From Microbacterium sp. C5A9 (GTDB taxonomy: Bacteria > Actinomycetota > Actinomycetes > Actinomycetales > Microbacteriaceae): DNA of 64,000 nucleotides. The notes beneath the pieces were generated by a model. That model had not been told where the DNA came from and ran no database searches. It saw nothing but the letters and a program-made list of their open reading frames with translations. The stretch is from the NCBI RefSeq assembly GCF_022627955.1, contig NZ_JABXGD010000002.1, forward strand, positions 1 to 64,000, written 5' to 3'. The position numbers and the translations under genes were made by a program. Below are positions 31,586 to 39,974 of the stretch, one piece after another (within the stretch, counting starts at the first letter, position 1; the number at the start of each line of letters is the position of its first letter).

Positions 31586-32011
31586 TCAGTGGTCGTGGCC
31601 GCCGAAATCCCATGGCTCGCGCCCGACGAACTCGGCTGCTGCTCGGAAGACGGCGCTCTCGATCGCCATGCGTCTGTGCGCCCCGTCGTCGTGGCCCGGA
31701 GGCAGCAGGCGTTCGATCGGCAGTCGGAAGAGCACGATCCTGCGCTGTTCACGGTCGAGATACCAGCGGGGCACATCGTCCGTGGCGTCGAACGACGGCA
31801 TCGCTCCGATCTCGAAGCGCACATCCTGCAGCTCAGGCCAGGTTCCGCGGAGGAACTCGACCGCGGTGCCGACCGTGAGGTCGAACCGGTCGATGCGCCC
31901 GTCGAGCGGCGCGAGGGGCGGCCGTACGACCTCGCTGCGTCCGAGTCGGCCGTGTCGCCCGTGACGCGCGCCGCGACGCGGTGCGGCGGAGGCGCGGGGG
32001 CGGCGGGGCAT
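31586..32011 (-). CDS. Zincin-like (DUF1025) family protein without HExxH
   Basis: A 141-residue protein matching the small metallopeptidase-like family found beside DUF3499 in Actinobacteria. A basic Arg/Pro/Gly N-terminus (about 30 residues) precedes the domain: FDLTVGTAVEFLRGTWPEL, VRFEIGAMPSF, RRIVLFRLPIE and AIESAVFRAAAEFVGREPWDF. The HExxH zinc motif expected for an active member is absent at the corresponding helix, so peptidase activity is doubtful. The ATG follows a TAGACT -10 by 6 nt. It converges on DUF5719 and diverges from DUF3499. Confidence 0.8.
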   Translation of the reverse strand: MPRRPRASAAPRRGARHGRHGRLGRSEVVRPPLAPLDGRIDRFDLTVGTAVEFLRGTWPELQDVRFEIGAMPSFDATDDVPRWYLDREQRRIVLFRLPIERLLPPGHDDGAHRRMAIESAVFRAAAEFVGREPWDFGGHDH

Positions 32012-32017
32012 AGCGAA

Positions 32018-32023
32018 AGTCTA
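32018..32023 (-). promoter_or_regulatory. -10 element (TAGACT) for the zincin-like gene
   Basis: Minus-strand hexamer ending 6 nt before the ATG at 32011; a leaderless transcript is expected. Confidence 0.5.
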
Positions 32024-32079
32024 GGGGCTGTCCCCGAGAACCGGCGGCGCGGCGTGCGCGCACGGCGACGGCGCGGACG

Positions 32080-32085
32080 TAACCT
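32080..32085 (+). promoter_or_regulatory. -10 element (TAACCT) for the DUF3499 gene
   Basis: Ends 7 nt before the ATG at 32093; a leaderless transcript is expected. Confidence 0.5.
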
Positions 32086-32092
32086 GGCGGGG

Positions 32093-32299
32093 ATGGACGG
32101 AAGACTCTGCTCGAAGGTGGGCTGCGCCCGCGAGGCCGTGGCGACGCTCACGTACGACTACGGCGACCAGATGGCCGCGCTCGGCCCGCTCGGGATCGCG
32201 CATCACCCGCATGCCCATGATCTGTGCGCCCCGCACGCGGAGCGTCTCTCCGTCCCCGCGGGATGGTTGGTCGTCAGACACGAGGCGCTGCGGGCCTGA
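32093..32299 (+). CDS. DUF3499 family protein
   Basis: A compact 68-residue protein with an N-terminal Cys pair (LCSKVGCAREAVATLTYDY), then HHPHAHDLCAPHAERL, a His/Cys-rich segment that looks like a small zinc site. This is the DUF3499 pattern; many family members are longer, with a C-terminal extension missing here. The gene sits head to head with the zincin-like gene, the same pairing as in mycobacteria. No biochemical role is known. Confidence 0.82.
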   Translation: MDGRLCSKVGCAREAVATLTYDYGDQMAALGPLGIAHHPHAHDLCAPHAERLSVPAGWLVVRHEALRA

Positions 32300-32342
32300 C
32301 GCGTCCGTCGAGCTCGGCGGACGAGCGCGATCCGGGCGCCGT

Positions 32343-33152
32343 TCAGACCCCGATGCGGCGTCCGCTGAGCTTCTCCGCGCGGCGATCGGCGAGGTGGAGA
32401 GCCCGTCGTTCGCGCTCGCGCCGCAGCACCGTGATGCCCACGAGCACCTGCTCCGGGGGCGCGGGAGGGAGAGGCGACACGAAGGGGGATGCTTCGCCGA
32501 GCAGATCGCGCGCCACGCGGTCGCGTGCGCCCGGGACCATGCGGGGTGCGCTCTGCAGGAACTGCGAGATCCGTCGAGCGAGCCGATCCGGCAGTCTCGC
32601 GACGTCGGCGATCTGCGCCCATCCGACGAGACCGGGCGGCATCACGGGCACGCTCGACGCGAGTCGCGGCGTCCGCACACGCTGGCTGTAGGTGCCGGCG
32701 ACCATGTCGCCCAGGCGCTGGGAGCGGGCGCTGAACGCGCCGGCGAGCACGGCCACGCTGCCGAGTGTCATGTAGATCTCGAGCACTCCGAGCAGCGCGC
32801 GGATGAAGGCATGGCGGAAGCCCGTCGCTCCGCCGTCGACGCGTACGATGCGGCCGCCGACCGCGAGCTTGCCGAGGCTGCGTCCCTTGAGCGCGACCTC
32901 CATCGTGATCGGCAGGACGACGAAGCTGACCACGATCGACACGACCAGCGCGATCCTGTCCGTGGTCTCGTCGAGCACTCCGATGTCGGCCAGCCAGACG
33001 CGCAGGAACAGCGTCAGCAGGAACACGCCGAGACCGACGAGCAGGTCGATGATCGCCCCCGCCGCGCGGAGGACGAAGCCGATCGGCTGCACGTCGATCG
33101 CGACGGCCTCGCCGGACAGCACCTCGTCGGACGTATCGAGCGGCGCAGACAT
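32343..33152 (-). CDS. RDD family membrane protein
   Basis: A 269-residue protein with an RDD domain: a first helix after PIGFVLRAAGAIIDLLVG (the Arg and Asp of the RDD signature), a second after DRIALVVSIVV, the loop MEVALKGRSLGKLAVGGRIVRVDGG, and a third helix near residue 130 ending RSQRLGDMVAGTY. The C-terminal ~100 residues are cytosolic and basic. Its ATG shares the palindrome CATG with the divergent SpoIIM-family gene. RDD proteins are proposed transporters or ion channels; the partner island suggests an envelope role. Confidence 0.85.
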   Translation of the reverse strand: MSAPLDTSDEVLSGEAVAIDVQPIGFVLRAAGAIIDLLVGLGVFLLTLFLRVWLADIGVLDETTDRIALVVSIVVSFVVLPITMEVALKGRSLGKLAVGGRIVRVDGGATGFRHAFIRALLGVLEIYMTLGSVAVLAGAFSARSQRLGDMVAGTYSQRVRTPRLASSVPVMPPGLVGWAQIADVARLPDRLARRISQFLQSAPRMVPGARDRVARDLLGEASPFVSPLPPAPPEQVLVGITVLRRERERRALHLADRRAEKLSGRRIGV

Positions 33153-34161
33153 GAGTACAGTAAATCAGGTGGATGCCGATGCGTTGACCGATGCACGCCG
33201 CGCTGAGTGGGAGCGGCTCGATCAGCTCAGCCGAGCCCGGCTCGACGGTGCGGGTGTCGACGAGCTGATCGTGAGATACCGCGCCGCGTCGGCGGACCTG
33301 GCAGAGATCAAGACCTCGGTGGGGGAGTCGCCGCAGGGCGCCTATCTCTCGACGATCCTGGTCCGAGCACGACTGCGACTCACCGGCGCCTCCGACAGCA
33401 TCCTCACCCAGACGGCCCGGTTCTTCTCCCAGCAGCTGCCTGCCGCCCTCTACCGTCTGCGGTGGACGACCCTCATCATCGCGGTCGCGTTCATCGCCGT
33501 CGCCGTCGGCACCGCCGCCTGGATCTCCTCCGACCCGGCACTCGTCGCGACGCTCGGTCCGCCCGATGCGCTCGCCCAGTACGCCGACGAGAGCTTCACC
33601 AGCTACTACACCGAGAACCCCGCTGCGGTCTTCATGGGCATGGTGTGGACGAACAACGCATGGATCGCGCTCCAGTGCGTCCTCTTCGGCATCACCGGGA
33701 TCTGGCCGATCAACGCCCTGGTGCAGAACGCGATCGGGCTGGGCACCTCAGGAGCCGTGATGGCCGCGCATGACAAGGCCGACGTCATGATCCTCTACAT
33801 CCTCCCGCACGGCATGCTCGAGATGACGTGCATCTTCGTCGCGGCGGCAGGCGGTCTGCATCTGTTCTGGTCATGGGTGGCTCCCGGCGACCGATCGCGC
33901 GGGGACTCGCTCGCCGCAGAGGGACGTTCGCTCGCCACGGTCGCGATCGGACTCGTCTTCGCGCTCTTCCTCGCAGGCCTCGTCGAGGGATTCGTCACCG
34001 GTTGGTCGCTTCCGTGGCCGATCAAGATCGGGATCGGCGCTGCGGCGCTGGCCGTGTTCCTCATCTACATGATCGTCGTCGGCGGGCGTGCCCATCGACG
34101 TGGCGAGACGGGGGACCTCACCGAGTACGAGGCCGGCACACCGCGCCTCGTCGCCGGCTGA
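33151..34161 (+). CDS. Stage II sporulation protein M family membrane protein
   Basis: A 336-residue SpoIIM-like (DUF95) protein. About 90 cytosolic residues precede helices beginning TTLIIAVAFIAVAVGTAAW, followed by NPAAVFMGMVWTNNAWIALQCVLFGITGIWP, and ILPHGMLEMTCIFVAAAGG, the conserved PHG-x-x-E segment. The organism group does not sporulate; in such bacteria the family pairs with RDD, DUF58 and MoxR genes. The ATG overlaps the RDD start on the other strand by two bases, so each gene's promoter must lie within the other's coding region. Confidence 0.87.
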   Translation: MSTVNQVDADALTDARRAEWERLDQLSRARLDGAGVDELIVRYRAASADLAEIKTSVGESPQGAYLSTILVRARLRLTGASDSILTQTARFFSQQLPAALYRLRWTTLIIAVAFIAVAVGTAAWISSDPALVATLGPPDALAQYADESFTSYYTENPAAVFMGMVWTNNAWIALQCVLFGITGIWPINALVQNAIGLGTSGAVMAAHDKADVMILYILPHGMLEMTCIFVAAAGGLHLFWSWVAPGDRSRGDSLAAEGRSLATVAIGLVFALFLAGLVEGFVTGWSLPWPIKIGIGAAALAVFLIYMIVVGGRAHRRGETGDLTEYEAGTPRLVAG

Positions 34162-34197
34162 CACGCGTCGAGCGCCTCGGCGTCGCCCTCGAGCGCG

Positions 34198-35505
34198 TCA
34201 GAGCCGCCCTGCGGCCTTGAGCTCCAGATACCGGTCGGCGATGCGAGGCGGCAGCGAATCGGGGTCGGCGGCGATCGCCTCGCCGCCTGCGCGTCGGACC
34301 GCGTCGGCCACGTTCTCGGCATCGCGCATCGTCCGCTCCGCCGCGGCCGCCAGGTACACCTCTTCGCGCGACCCTCGCTGGCGGGCGAGGGAGGCGATTC
34401 CGTCGTCGGTGACCGAGCCGACCAGGATCGACGTCGCCCTGGACGCGTCCGGGAACGCGCCGAGGAACCCGCGCGCCGACTCCGCGGCATCCTGCGCGGT
34501 GAGCACCACGATCAGCGCGGGTCGAGTCGTGAGAGTCCGCACCGCCGCGAACGCGCTCGGCCAGTCCGTGTCGACGAGGCGGGCGTGCACGGGAGCCATC
34601 GCGTCGGTCAGCGCCGGCAGGAGCGCCGCGCCCTCGACACCGGTCACCCTGGCGCGCACGACCCTGTCGACCATGAGCAGATGCACATGATCGCCCGCTC
34701 TCGCGGCGAGTGCGGCGAGCAGCAGAGCGGCCTCCAGCGAGGCGTCGACCCGCGTGCCGTCGCCCACGCGAGCGGCGGCGGTGCGACCGGTGTCGATGAT
34801 GATGACCACGTGGCGGTCGCGCTCGGGGCGCCAGGTGCGGAGCATCGTGGTGCCGGCTCTGGCCGTGGCCCGCCAGTCGATGGAGCGCACATCGTCGCCG
34901 CGCACGTACTCTCGCAGCGAGTCGAACTCCGTGCCCTGACCGCGTACCTGGATGCTCGTGTTGCCGTCGAGCTCGCGCAGGCGGGCGAGTCTCGAAGGCA
35001 GGTGCTTGCGGGAGGAGAACGCAGGAAGCACGCGGATCGCACCGCGCACCCGGTGGCGCGCCTGGCGGCCGGCGAGGCCGAGCGGACCCCGTGAGCGGAT
35101 CACCACGAACTCGCTCACGAGCTCGCCTCGCCTGCGGGGCTGCAGGGGATGCGACACCCGCCGACGCTCGCCGGGCGGGACGCTGAGGCGGTGACGCTCC
35201 CCGCTCGCTCCGGCGGTGGGCTGCCATGCGTCGCGGATCAGCGCGTGCAAGGTGCGCGTTCCCTGGTTGTGCAGCGCGACGCTGACCGGCGCGATCTCTC
35301 CGAGGCGCACGCGCGCCGGCACCCGGCGGCTGACCGCGACGGTGCGCGGACTCGGTGCGAGCAGCACGTCGAGGGCGACGAGCACGGCGCACAGCCCGAT
35401 CCACGCGACGAGGATCAGGTACGGGGGATAGCCCGCGAGTCCGGTGAGGACCAGCGGGACGACGCCGACGGCGAGCGCGACGGCGAGACGGCCGGTGACG
35501 AACAC
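34198..35505 (-). CDS. DUF58 domain protein
   Basis: A 435-residue protein. Two N-terminal helices (about residues 7-48) are followed by an extended beta-rich region and the DUF58 signature TEFDSLREYVRGDDVRSIDWRATAR near residues 192-216 (seen in two conserved halves), then a von Willebrand A-like fold beginning HVVIIIDTGRTAA. DUF58 proteins act as partners of MoxR AAA+ ATPases. The GTG start follows the MoxR stop with no intervening base, so the pair is translationally linked. Confidence 0.88.
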   Translation of the reverse strand: MFVTGRLAVALAVGVVPLVLTGLAGYPPYLILVAWIGLCAVLVALDVLLAPSPRTVAVSRRVPARVRLGEIAPVSVALHNQGTRTLHALIRDAWQPTAGASGERHRLSVPPGERRRVSHPLQPRRRGELVSEFVVIRSRGPLGLAGRQARHRVRGAIRVLPAFSSRKHLPSRLARLRELDGNTSIQVRGQGTEFDSLREYVRGDDVRSIDWRATARAGTTMLRTWRPERDRHVVIIIDTGRTAAARVGDGTRVDASLEAALLLAALAARAGDHVHLLMVDRVVRARVTGVEGAALLPALTDAMAPVHARLVDTDWPSAFAAVRTLTTRPALIVVLTAQDAAESARGFLGAFPDASRATSILVGSVTDDGIASLARQRGSREEVYLAAAAERTMRDAENVADAVRRAGGEAIAADPDSLPPRIADRYLELKAAGRL

Positions 35506-36471
35506 CTAGATCGGCACCCGGGTCTGCTGCACCACCGACGTGAGCACGGCATCGGCCGACACACCCTCCATCTGCGCGTCCGGTCGCAGCTGCAAGCGGT
35601 GCCGCCAGACCGGGACCAGCATGGTCTGCACATGGTCGGGCGTCACCGCCGATGAGGCGTTGAGCCATGCCCAGGCCTTGGCCGCGGCGAGGAGGCCCGT
35701 CGAGGCGCGCGGGCTCGCGCCGAGCTCGACCGAGGGGGACTGCCTGGTGGCCCTGGCGAGATCGACGACATACCCGAGCACGTCGTCGGTGACCTCGACG
35801 GCGGCGGCCGCGGCCTGCGCGGCCCGGATCTCGTCGGCGGTGACGGCGGCTTCCACTCCGGTGAGCTCACGGGGAGAGAATCCGGATGCGTGCTTGCGGA
35901 GCACGGAGACCTCGGCATCGCGCTCGGGCATCCCCACGACCAGCTTCATCAGGAAGCGATCGAGCTGTGCCTCGGGGAGCGAGTACGTGCCTTCGTGCTC
36001 GATCGGGTTCTGCGTCGCCGCGACGAGGAACGGGTCGGGCAGCGCCCGGCTCATCCCGTCGGCCGAGACCTGACGTTCCTCCATGGCCTCGAGCAGGGCG
36101 GCCTGCGTCTTCGGCGGCGTGCGGTTGATCTCGTCGGCCAGGAGGATGTTCGTGAACACCGGCCCCGCGCGGAAGTCGAACTCGCCGGTGCGGGCGTCGT
36201 ACACGAGCGACCCCGTGACGTCGCCCGGCATGAGGTCGGGGGTGAACTGGACGCGCTTGGTGTCGAGGCCGAGAGCCCGTGCGAACGAGCGCACGACGAG
36301 GGTCTTGGCGACGCCGGGGACGCCCTCGAGGAGCACATGGCCGCGGGCGAGGAGCGAGACGAGAAGCCCCGTCACCGTCCCCGCCTGGCCGACGACGGCC
36401 TTGTCGACCTCCGTGCGCACCCGGTGCATGGCCTGACGCAGCTCGGCGTCGGTGAAGTTCTCAGCGGTCAC
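35506..36471 (-). CDS. MoxR-family AAA+ ATPase
   Basis: A 321-residue MoxR ATPase, a chaperone-like AAA+ thought to remodel or metal-load VWA/DUF58 partners. Walker A is LLEGVPGVAKTLVV near residue 50, Walker B ILLADEINRTPPKTQAAL, sensor 1 FLVAATQNPIEHEGTY, and PEAQLDRFLMK follows. The GTG at 36471 has GAGGA six bases upstream; an extension to 36591 would be arginine- and histidine-rich and unlike the family. It lies 97 nt after the DUF4350 gene and feeds directly into DUF58. Confidence 0.92.
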   Translation of the reverse strand: MTAENFTDAELRQAMHRVRTEVDKAVVGQAGTVTGLLVSLLARGHVLLEGVPGVAKTLVVRSFARALGLDTKRVQFTPDLMPGDVTGSLVYDARTGEFDFRAGPVFTNILLADEINRTPPKTQAALLEAMEERQVSADGMSRALPDPFLVAATQNPIEHEGTYSLPEAQLDRFLMKLVVGMPERDAEVSVLRKHASGFSPRELTGVEAAVTADEIRAAQAAAAAVEVTDDVLGYVVDLARATRQSPSVELGASPRASTGLLAAAKAWAWLNASSAVTPDHVQTMLVPVWRHRLQLRPDAQMEGVSADAVLTSVVQQTRVPI

Positions 36472-36568
36472 GTGATGTCCTCGGTTTCCGTTGTGACGTG
36501 GACGTCGGTGGTCAGTGTGTACGTGCGCACCGTCCATGAGGACGGGCGCGCGAGGCGGACGACGGTGA

Positions 36569-37762
36569 TCATTCGCGCCCCCGCAACTCATGGGTCGTCG
36601 CGTCGACGGCGTCTTCGAGTTCGCTCAGTCGTCGCGCGAACGCGACGAGATCGGCGTCGTCATTCGGCAGCCGTCCGGCGAGCAGTTCGTGCAGCGAGCC
36701 TCGGGGTATGCGCAGACGGTCGGCGGCGGCATCCGCCACCTCATCGGGTCTCGCCCGCTCGGCGAGACCGAGTCGACGGGCGACACGGCGCAGGCTGCCG
36801 TCGCGGAGCGCCTCCGCCGCATGGCCGGCGTCTGCGGCTTTGGCGGTCAGTCTCGCCCGTCCGTGCATGGTCTCCGAGGCGCGGACGGTCACCGGGAGGG
36901 TCTCCGCCACGAGGGGGCCGAATCGCTGGCCACGCCACAGTGCGGCGGCGACGCCCGACAGCATGAGCAGCAGGATCGCGGGGGTCACCCAGCCGGGTGT
37001 GAGCGAGCCGAGAGAATCCGGCATGTCGCCCTCGATGTCGGAGTCGGCGAAGCTGGGCACGTACCAGACCACGCGATCCGACTGGCCGAGCAGTGCGAGC
37101 CCGAGCGCGGCGTTCCCGTCTTCGGCGAGAGCGGCGTTGGAGAACAGGCGGGCTCCCTCGACGACGATGCGCGTCGTGTCGTCGTCTGCGTCGACGAGCA
37201 CCGCCGCCGCCTCGTCGCTGCCGAAGCACGCGTCCACCCCGTCGGCCGGGGCGAACAGCCTGTCGGGACGGATGCTGCCGACGTTCGCGAACTCCGGGAT
37301 GTCGCACTGCGCCGACACCGGAGCGGAATCCGGCGAGGCGTTGGTTCCGAGGTCGAACATCGAGAGCAGATGCGTGCTCGAGGAGAGGAAGACCACGCGG
37401 TCGGCCGGCTCGACCAGCTGCATGATCGCGTCGTCGCTGAGCGAGAACGGATTGGCCATGACGAGGGTCGCGTCATCGTCGAGTGCGGCGCGCGCGTCGG
37501 CTCGGGATCGGTGCACATCCACCTCGACGCCCTGGTCCCGGAGGATCTCGGCGAGCGCCATGGTGCCCGAGTCCGCGACGCTCTCGGGATCGAGCGCGCC
37601 GCGTCGATCCGGCATCTGCACGCCGACCTGGGTGGCGACGAAGACCCCACCCAGCACGAGTGCGACCACGGCAGCCCAGCCGCCCAGCTTCGTGAGGCGG
37701 CGGCGATGCGCGGGACGTTCCGCGGTGGACGTCGGCGTCTCGTGCTCCTCGATGATCGTCAT
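36569..37762 (-). CDS. DUF4350 domain membrane protein
   Basis: A 397-residue protein with an N-terminal helix (about residues 28-47), an extracytoplasmic domain with MALAEILRDQGVEVDV and RVVFLSSSTHLLSMF (the DUF4350 fold, possibly glutamine-amidotransferase-like), and a second helix near residues 262-280 (WVTPAILLLMLSGVAAALW), followed by a cytosolic helical domain. Two Cys (in SAQCDIP and DACFGSD) could pair outside the cell. It overlaps the DUF4129 gene by 4 nt in the same operon. Confidence 0.85.
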   Translation of the reverse strand: MTIIEEHETPTSTAERPAHRRRLTKLGGWAAVVALVLGGVFVATQVGVQMPDRRGALDPESVADSGTMALAEILRDQGVEVDVHRSRADARAALDDDATLVMANPFSLSDDAIMQLVEPADRVVFLSSSTHLLSMFDLGTNASPDSAPVSAQCDIPEFANVGSIRPDRLFAPADGVDACFGSDEAAAVLVDADDDTTRIVVEGARLFSNAALAEDGNAALGLALLGQSDRVVWYVPSFADSDIEGDMPDSLGSLTPGWVTPAILLLMLSGVAAALWRGQRFGPLVAETLPVTVRASETMHGRARLTAKAADAGHAAEALRDGSLRRVARRLGLAERARPDEVADAAADRLRIPRGSLHELLAGRLPNDDADLVAFARRLSELEDAVDATTHELRGRE

Positions 37763-38400
37763 GCGCCGACGAGCTCCGGTCTGACCGAGACGAGGCGATC
37801 ATCCGTCGCGGCGAGCTCGGAGTAGCTCCGCTCGGTGGCGGGGTGACGCAGATAACGGACGTCGTCGAAGGAGGCGGCGGCCGATCGCACCGCAGCCGAC
37901 TCGAGGGGGAAGACCGTGGAGACCTCGCGCGCGATCGACTGGGCAGTGGCCCCGGGCGCGGGGTCGATGAGATCGCGTTCGAGCAGACCCCGGGCGAGCG
38001 CTCGGAAGCGGAGGATCGTCGCCTCGTCCCAGTCGCCGTTGCGCGCACTGCGCTCGGAGTCCGCCCGAAGCTGGGCGGCCGTCCGGTCGTCCTCCGCACC
38101 GAGCAGAGCGCCTCCGGTGCGGCGGATCGCTCGGGACCGACGAGGACGACCCCAGATGATCAGCGCCGCGATGAGCGCGGCGACGATGATGATGCACACG
38201 ACGATGAGCGCAGAGGGGCCCACGCCGGCGCTGTTGTCGGAAGAGAAGAGGTCGGCGAGGAAACGGCCGATGTCGCGGGCGAGCAGATCGAACCATGTCG
38301 GCTTGGCATCCGCGTACCGCGGATTCGACAGTTCCTCCTCCGCCCACCGGCGCGCGTCGTCTCCGTCCGGGATCAGTCCGTCGTCCAGGCGGCGGATCAT
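37759..38400 (-). CDS. DUF4129 domain membrane protein
   Basis: A 213-residue protein with one central helix (ALIVVCIIIVAALIAALIIW, about residues 64-84). The C-terminal DUF4129 domain has DWDEATILRFRALARGLLERDLI and TAQSIAREV, patterns otherwise found fused to transglutaminase-like proteins in MoxR gene clusters. Overlaps with both neighbours (ATGA at each junction) show it is translated as part of a continuous operon from 39878 down to DUF4350. Confidence 0.86.
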   Translation of the reverse strand: MIRRLDDGLIPDGDDARRWAEEELSNPRYADAKPTWFDLLARDIGRFLADLFSSDNSAGVGPSALIVVCIIIVAALIAALIIWGRPRRSRAIRRTGGALLGAEDDRTAAQLRADSERSARNGDWDEATILRFRALARGLLERDLIDPAPGATAQSIAREVSTVFPLESAAVRSAAASFDDVRYLRHPATERSYSELAATDDRLVSVRPELVGA

Positions 38401-39878
38401 GCCGACCTGTCACGGTCGGGGTCGGGTTCCTCCCACGATCGCGCCTGCGACTCCGCGTCCGCCGGCGGCGCGGCGTAGGGCGGTGGCGCGGGCGCGCTCG
38501 CGCTCTGCGGCGTCGGGGCGGGGAAGGCATACGGAGGCTGCGCGGGATACGGAGGCTGCGCGGGATACGAAGGCTGCGCCAGGGAGGGCGGCTGCGCCGG
38601 ATATGTCTGGGCGGGATACGCCTGCGCCGGGTATGGCTGCCCCGGGTAGGGCTGCGCGGGATATGCCTGGCCGGGGTACGGCTGCGCAGCGTATGGCTGT
38701 GCCGGATAGGCCTGCCCAGGATATGGCTGCTCCGGATATGCCTGTCCGGGGTACGGCTGTGCCTGCGTGGCGAGCGCCCACTCGGGGATCTGCGCAGGAG
38801 GGGGAGCGCTGCTGACTGCGCGCTCGGGGTCGACCACGAACGGGTCGCCGAGCTGTTCCTCCGTCCAGCCGAGATCCCGGCGCTCGACATGGCTGATGAG
38901 CGCCTGGTCGAGGCCCTCGTACCTCATGCGACTGTCGAGGTACACGAGGGTCCCCGCCGTGCTCTGGACGACGAGCGTGATCGCCTGCAGCACCAGCAGC
39001 AGGATCTGCGGGGCCAGCAGCGCGAACACGAAGCCGATGATCTCGGACGAGTCCATCGATCCGGTCGGTGCGAGCACGTTTCCGAGCATCGAACCGAGAA
39101 TCGACGCAGGGAGGTTCACGAGCTGCATCGCGACACCCATGATCGCGCCGATCAGGAACGTCACACCCCAGGCGACCCAGAACCGGCCTCGGGTCAGGCG
39201 CCACGAGCGCACGATCGCGTCGCGGAATTTCGCGCGCTCCAGCACGAGGATCGAGGGGACCAGCAGGAGCTTGGTCGTCAGCCACACGACGAGAGGGATG
39301 GTGGCGACCACGATCAGCGCCACGAGGATCACCACGCCCACGATCGCCTCGCCTGAGCCGCCCAGGCCGCCCGCGACGAAGCCCGCGATGACCAGGAAGA
39401 CGATCACGATCACGCCGAAGATGAAGATGATGGACAGCGACGCGAACGCGGCGAGCCGCCAGAACGACGGGATCATCTTGCGCCAGAGAGTTCCGAGCGA
39501 CGCCTTCACGCCGATCGCGGCGAATCCGATCTCCGCCGCGACCACGCCCTGCATGAGTGCGGTGAACGCGATCGACGCGAGGCCGACGGCGAGGCCCGCC
39601 ACGATGTTCATCGCGATGGTGCCGGCGAACACCGCTTCGAAGTCGGCGGATGCGGGGGAGAGGGACTCGAGCCGGGTGAACGTCGTGAGGAAGACGAAGC
39701 CCATCACGGTCGCGCTGAGCACGACGACCGCCAACTGGATCACGACCCCGAAGCCGAAGAGCACCTTGGGGTTGTGGCGCAGGGCGGCGAACGACCTGCC
39801 CAGCAGCATCCCGAAGGTCAGCGGATGCAGGGGGATGATGCCCTTCTTCGGGGCAGGGGTCCACGTCTGGCCGGTCAC
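38397..39878 (-). CDS. Multipass membrane protein with Pro/Tyr/Gln repeat tail
   Basis: About 493 residues from the chosen start. A conserved N-terminal motif (IPLHPLTFGMLLGRSFAALR) leads into five or six long hydrophobic segments (roughly residues 43-330), similar to glycerophosphoryl-diester-phosphodiesterase-type membrane domains. The last ~140 residues are a low-complexity tail of repeated QPYPGQAYPAQ units, predicted cytosolic and disordered. The GTG at 39878 has GGAGGGA at good spacing; an ATG at 39914 is the alternative. First gene of the DUF4129-DUF4350 operon and divergent from mtrA. Confidence 0.8.
   Translation of the reverse strand: MTGQTWTPAPKKGIIPLHPLTFGMLLGRSFAALRHNPKVLFGFGVVIQLAVVVLSATVMGFVFLTTFTRLESLSPASADFEAVFAGTIAMNIVAGLAVGLASIAFTALMQGVVAAEIGFAAIGVKASLGTLWRKMIPSFWRLAAFASLSIIFIFGVIVIVFLVIAGFVAGGLGGSGEAIVGVVILVALIVVATIPLVVWLTTKLLLVPSILVLERAKFRDAIVRSWRLTRGRFWVAWGVTFLIGAIMGVAMQLVNLPASILGSMLGNVLAPTGSMDSSEIIGFVFALLAPQILLLVLQAITLVVQSTAGTLVYLDSRMRYEGLDQALISHVERRDLGWTEEQLGDPFVVDPERAVSSAPPPAQIPEWALATQAQPYPGQAYPEQPYPGQAYPAQPYAAQPYPGQAYPAQPYPGQPYPAQAYPAQTYPAQPPSLAQPSYPAQPPYPAQPPYAFPAPTPQSASAPAPPPYAAPPADAESQARSWEEPDPDRDRSA
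38527..38763 (-). repeat. Tandem repeat encoding Tyr-Pro-Ala/Gly-Gln units
   Basis: Imperfect tandem units of 15-18 nt (consensus coding YPAQPYPGQA) give about 80 residues of low complexity within the membrane protein gene. Units differ at third codon positions and by conservative changes, so the array is not newly expanded. Length variation between strains would be expected. Confidence 0.8.
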
Positions 39879-39961
39879 CGGCACTCCCTCCGTCGTGCGC
39901 TCCCATCGTGTCATAACACTCGGGCGGAGCGCAGACATGGGGCCGGTGGTACTGAGTGCCA

Positions 39962-39967
39962 TAAGGT
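39962..39967 (+). promoter_or_regulatory. -10 element (TAAGGT) for mtrA
   Basis: Ends 7 nt before the mtrA ATG, predicting a leaderless mRNA for the mtrA-mtrB-lpqB operon. Confidence 0.5.
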
Positions 39968-39974
39968 AACAGTT

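Noticed and set aside
34162..34200. Possible hairpin between the convergent SpoIIM and DUF58 genes.
   Set aside because: The arms (ACGCGTCGAG and CTCGAGCGCGT) pair only with a bulge and are much weaker than the other terminators here.
38527..38763. CRISPR-like regular repeats.
   Set aside because: Units are short, contiguous, in frame and encode a Tyr/Pro/Gln-rich tail; there are no spacers or cas genes.
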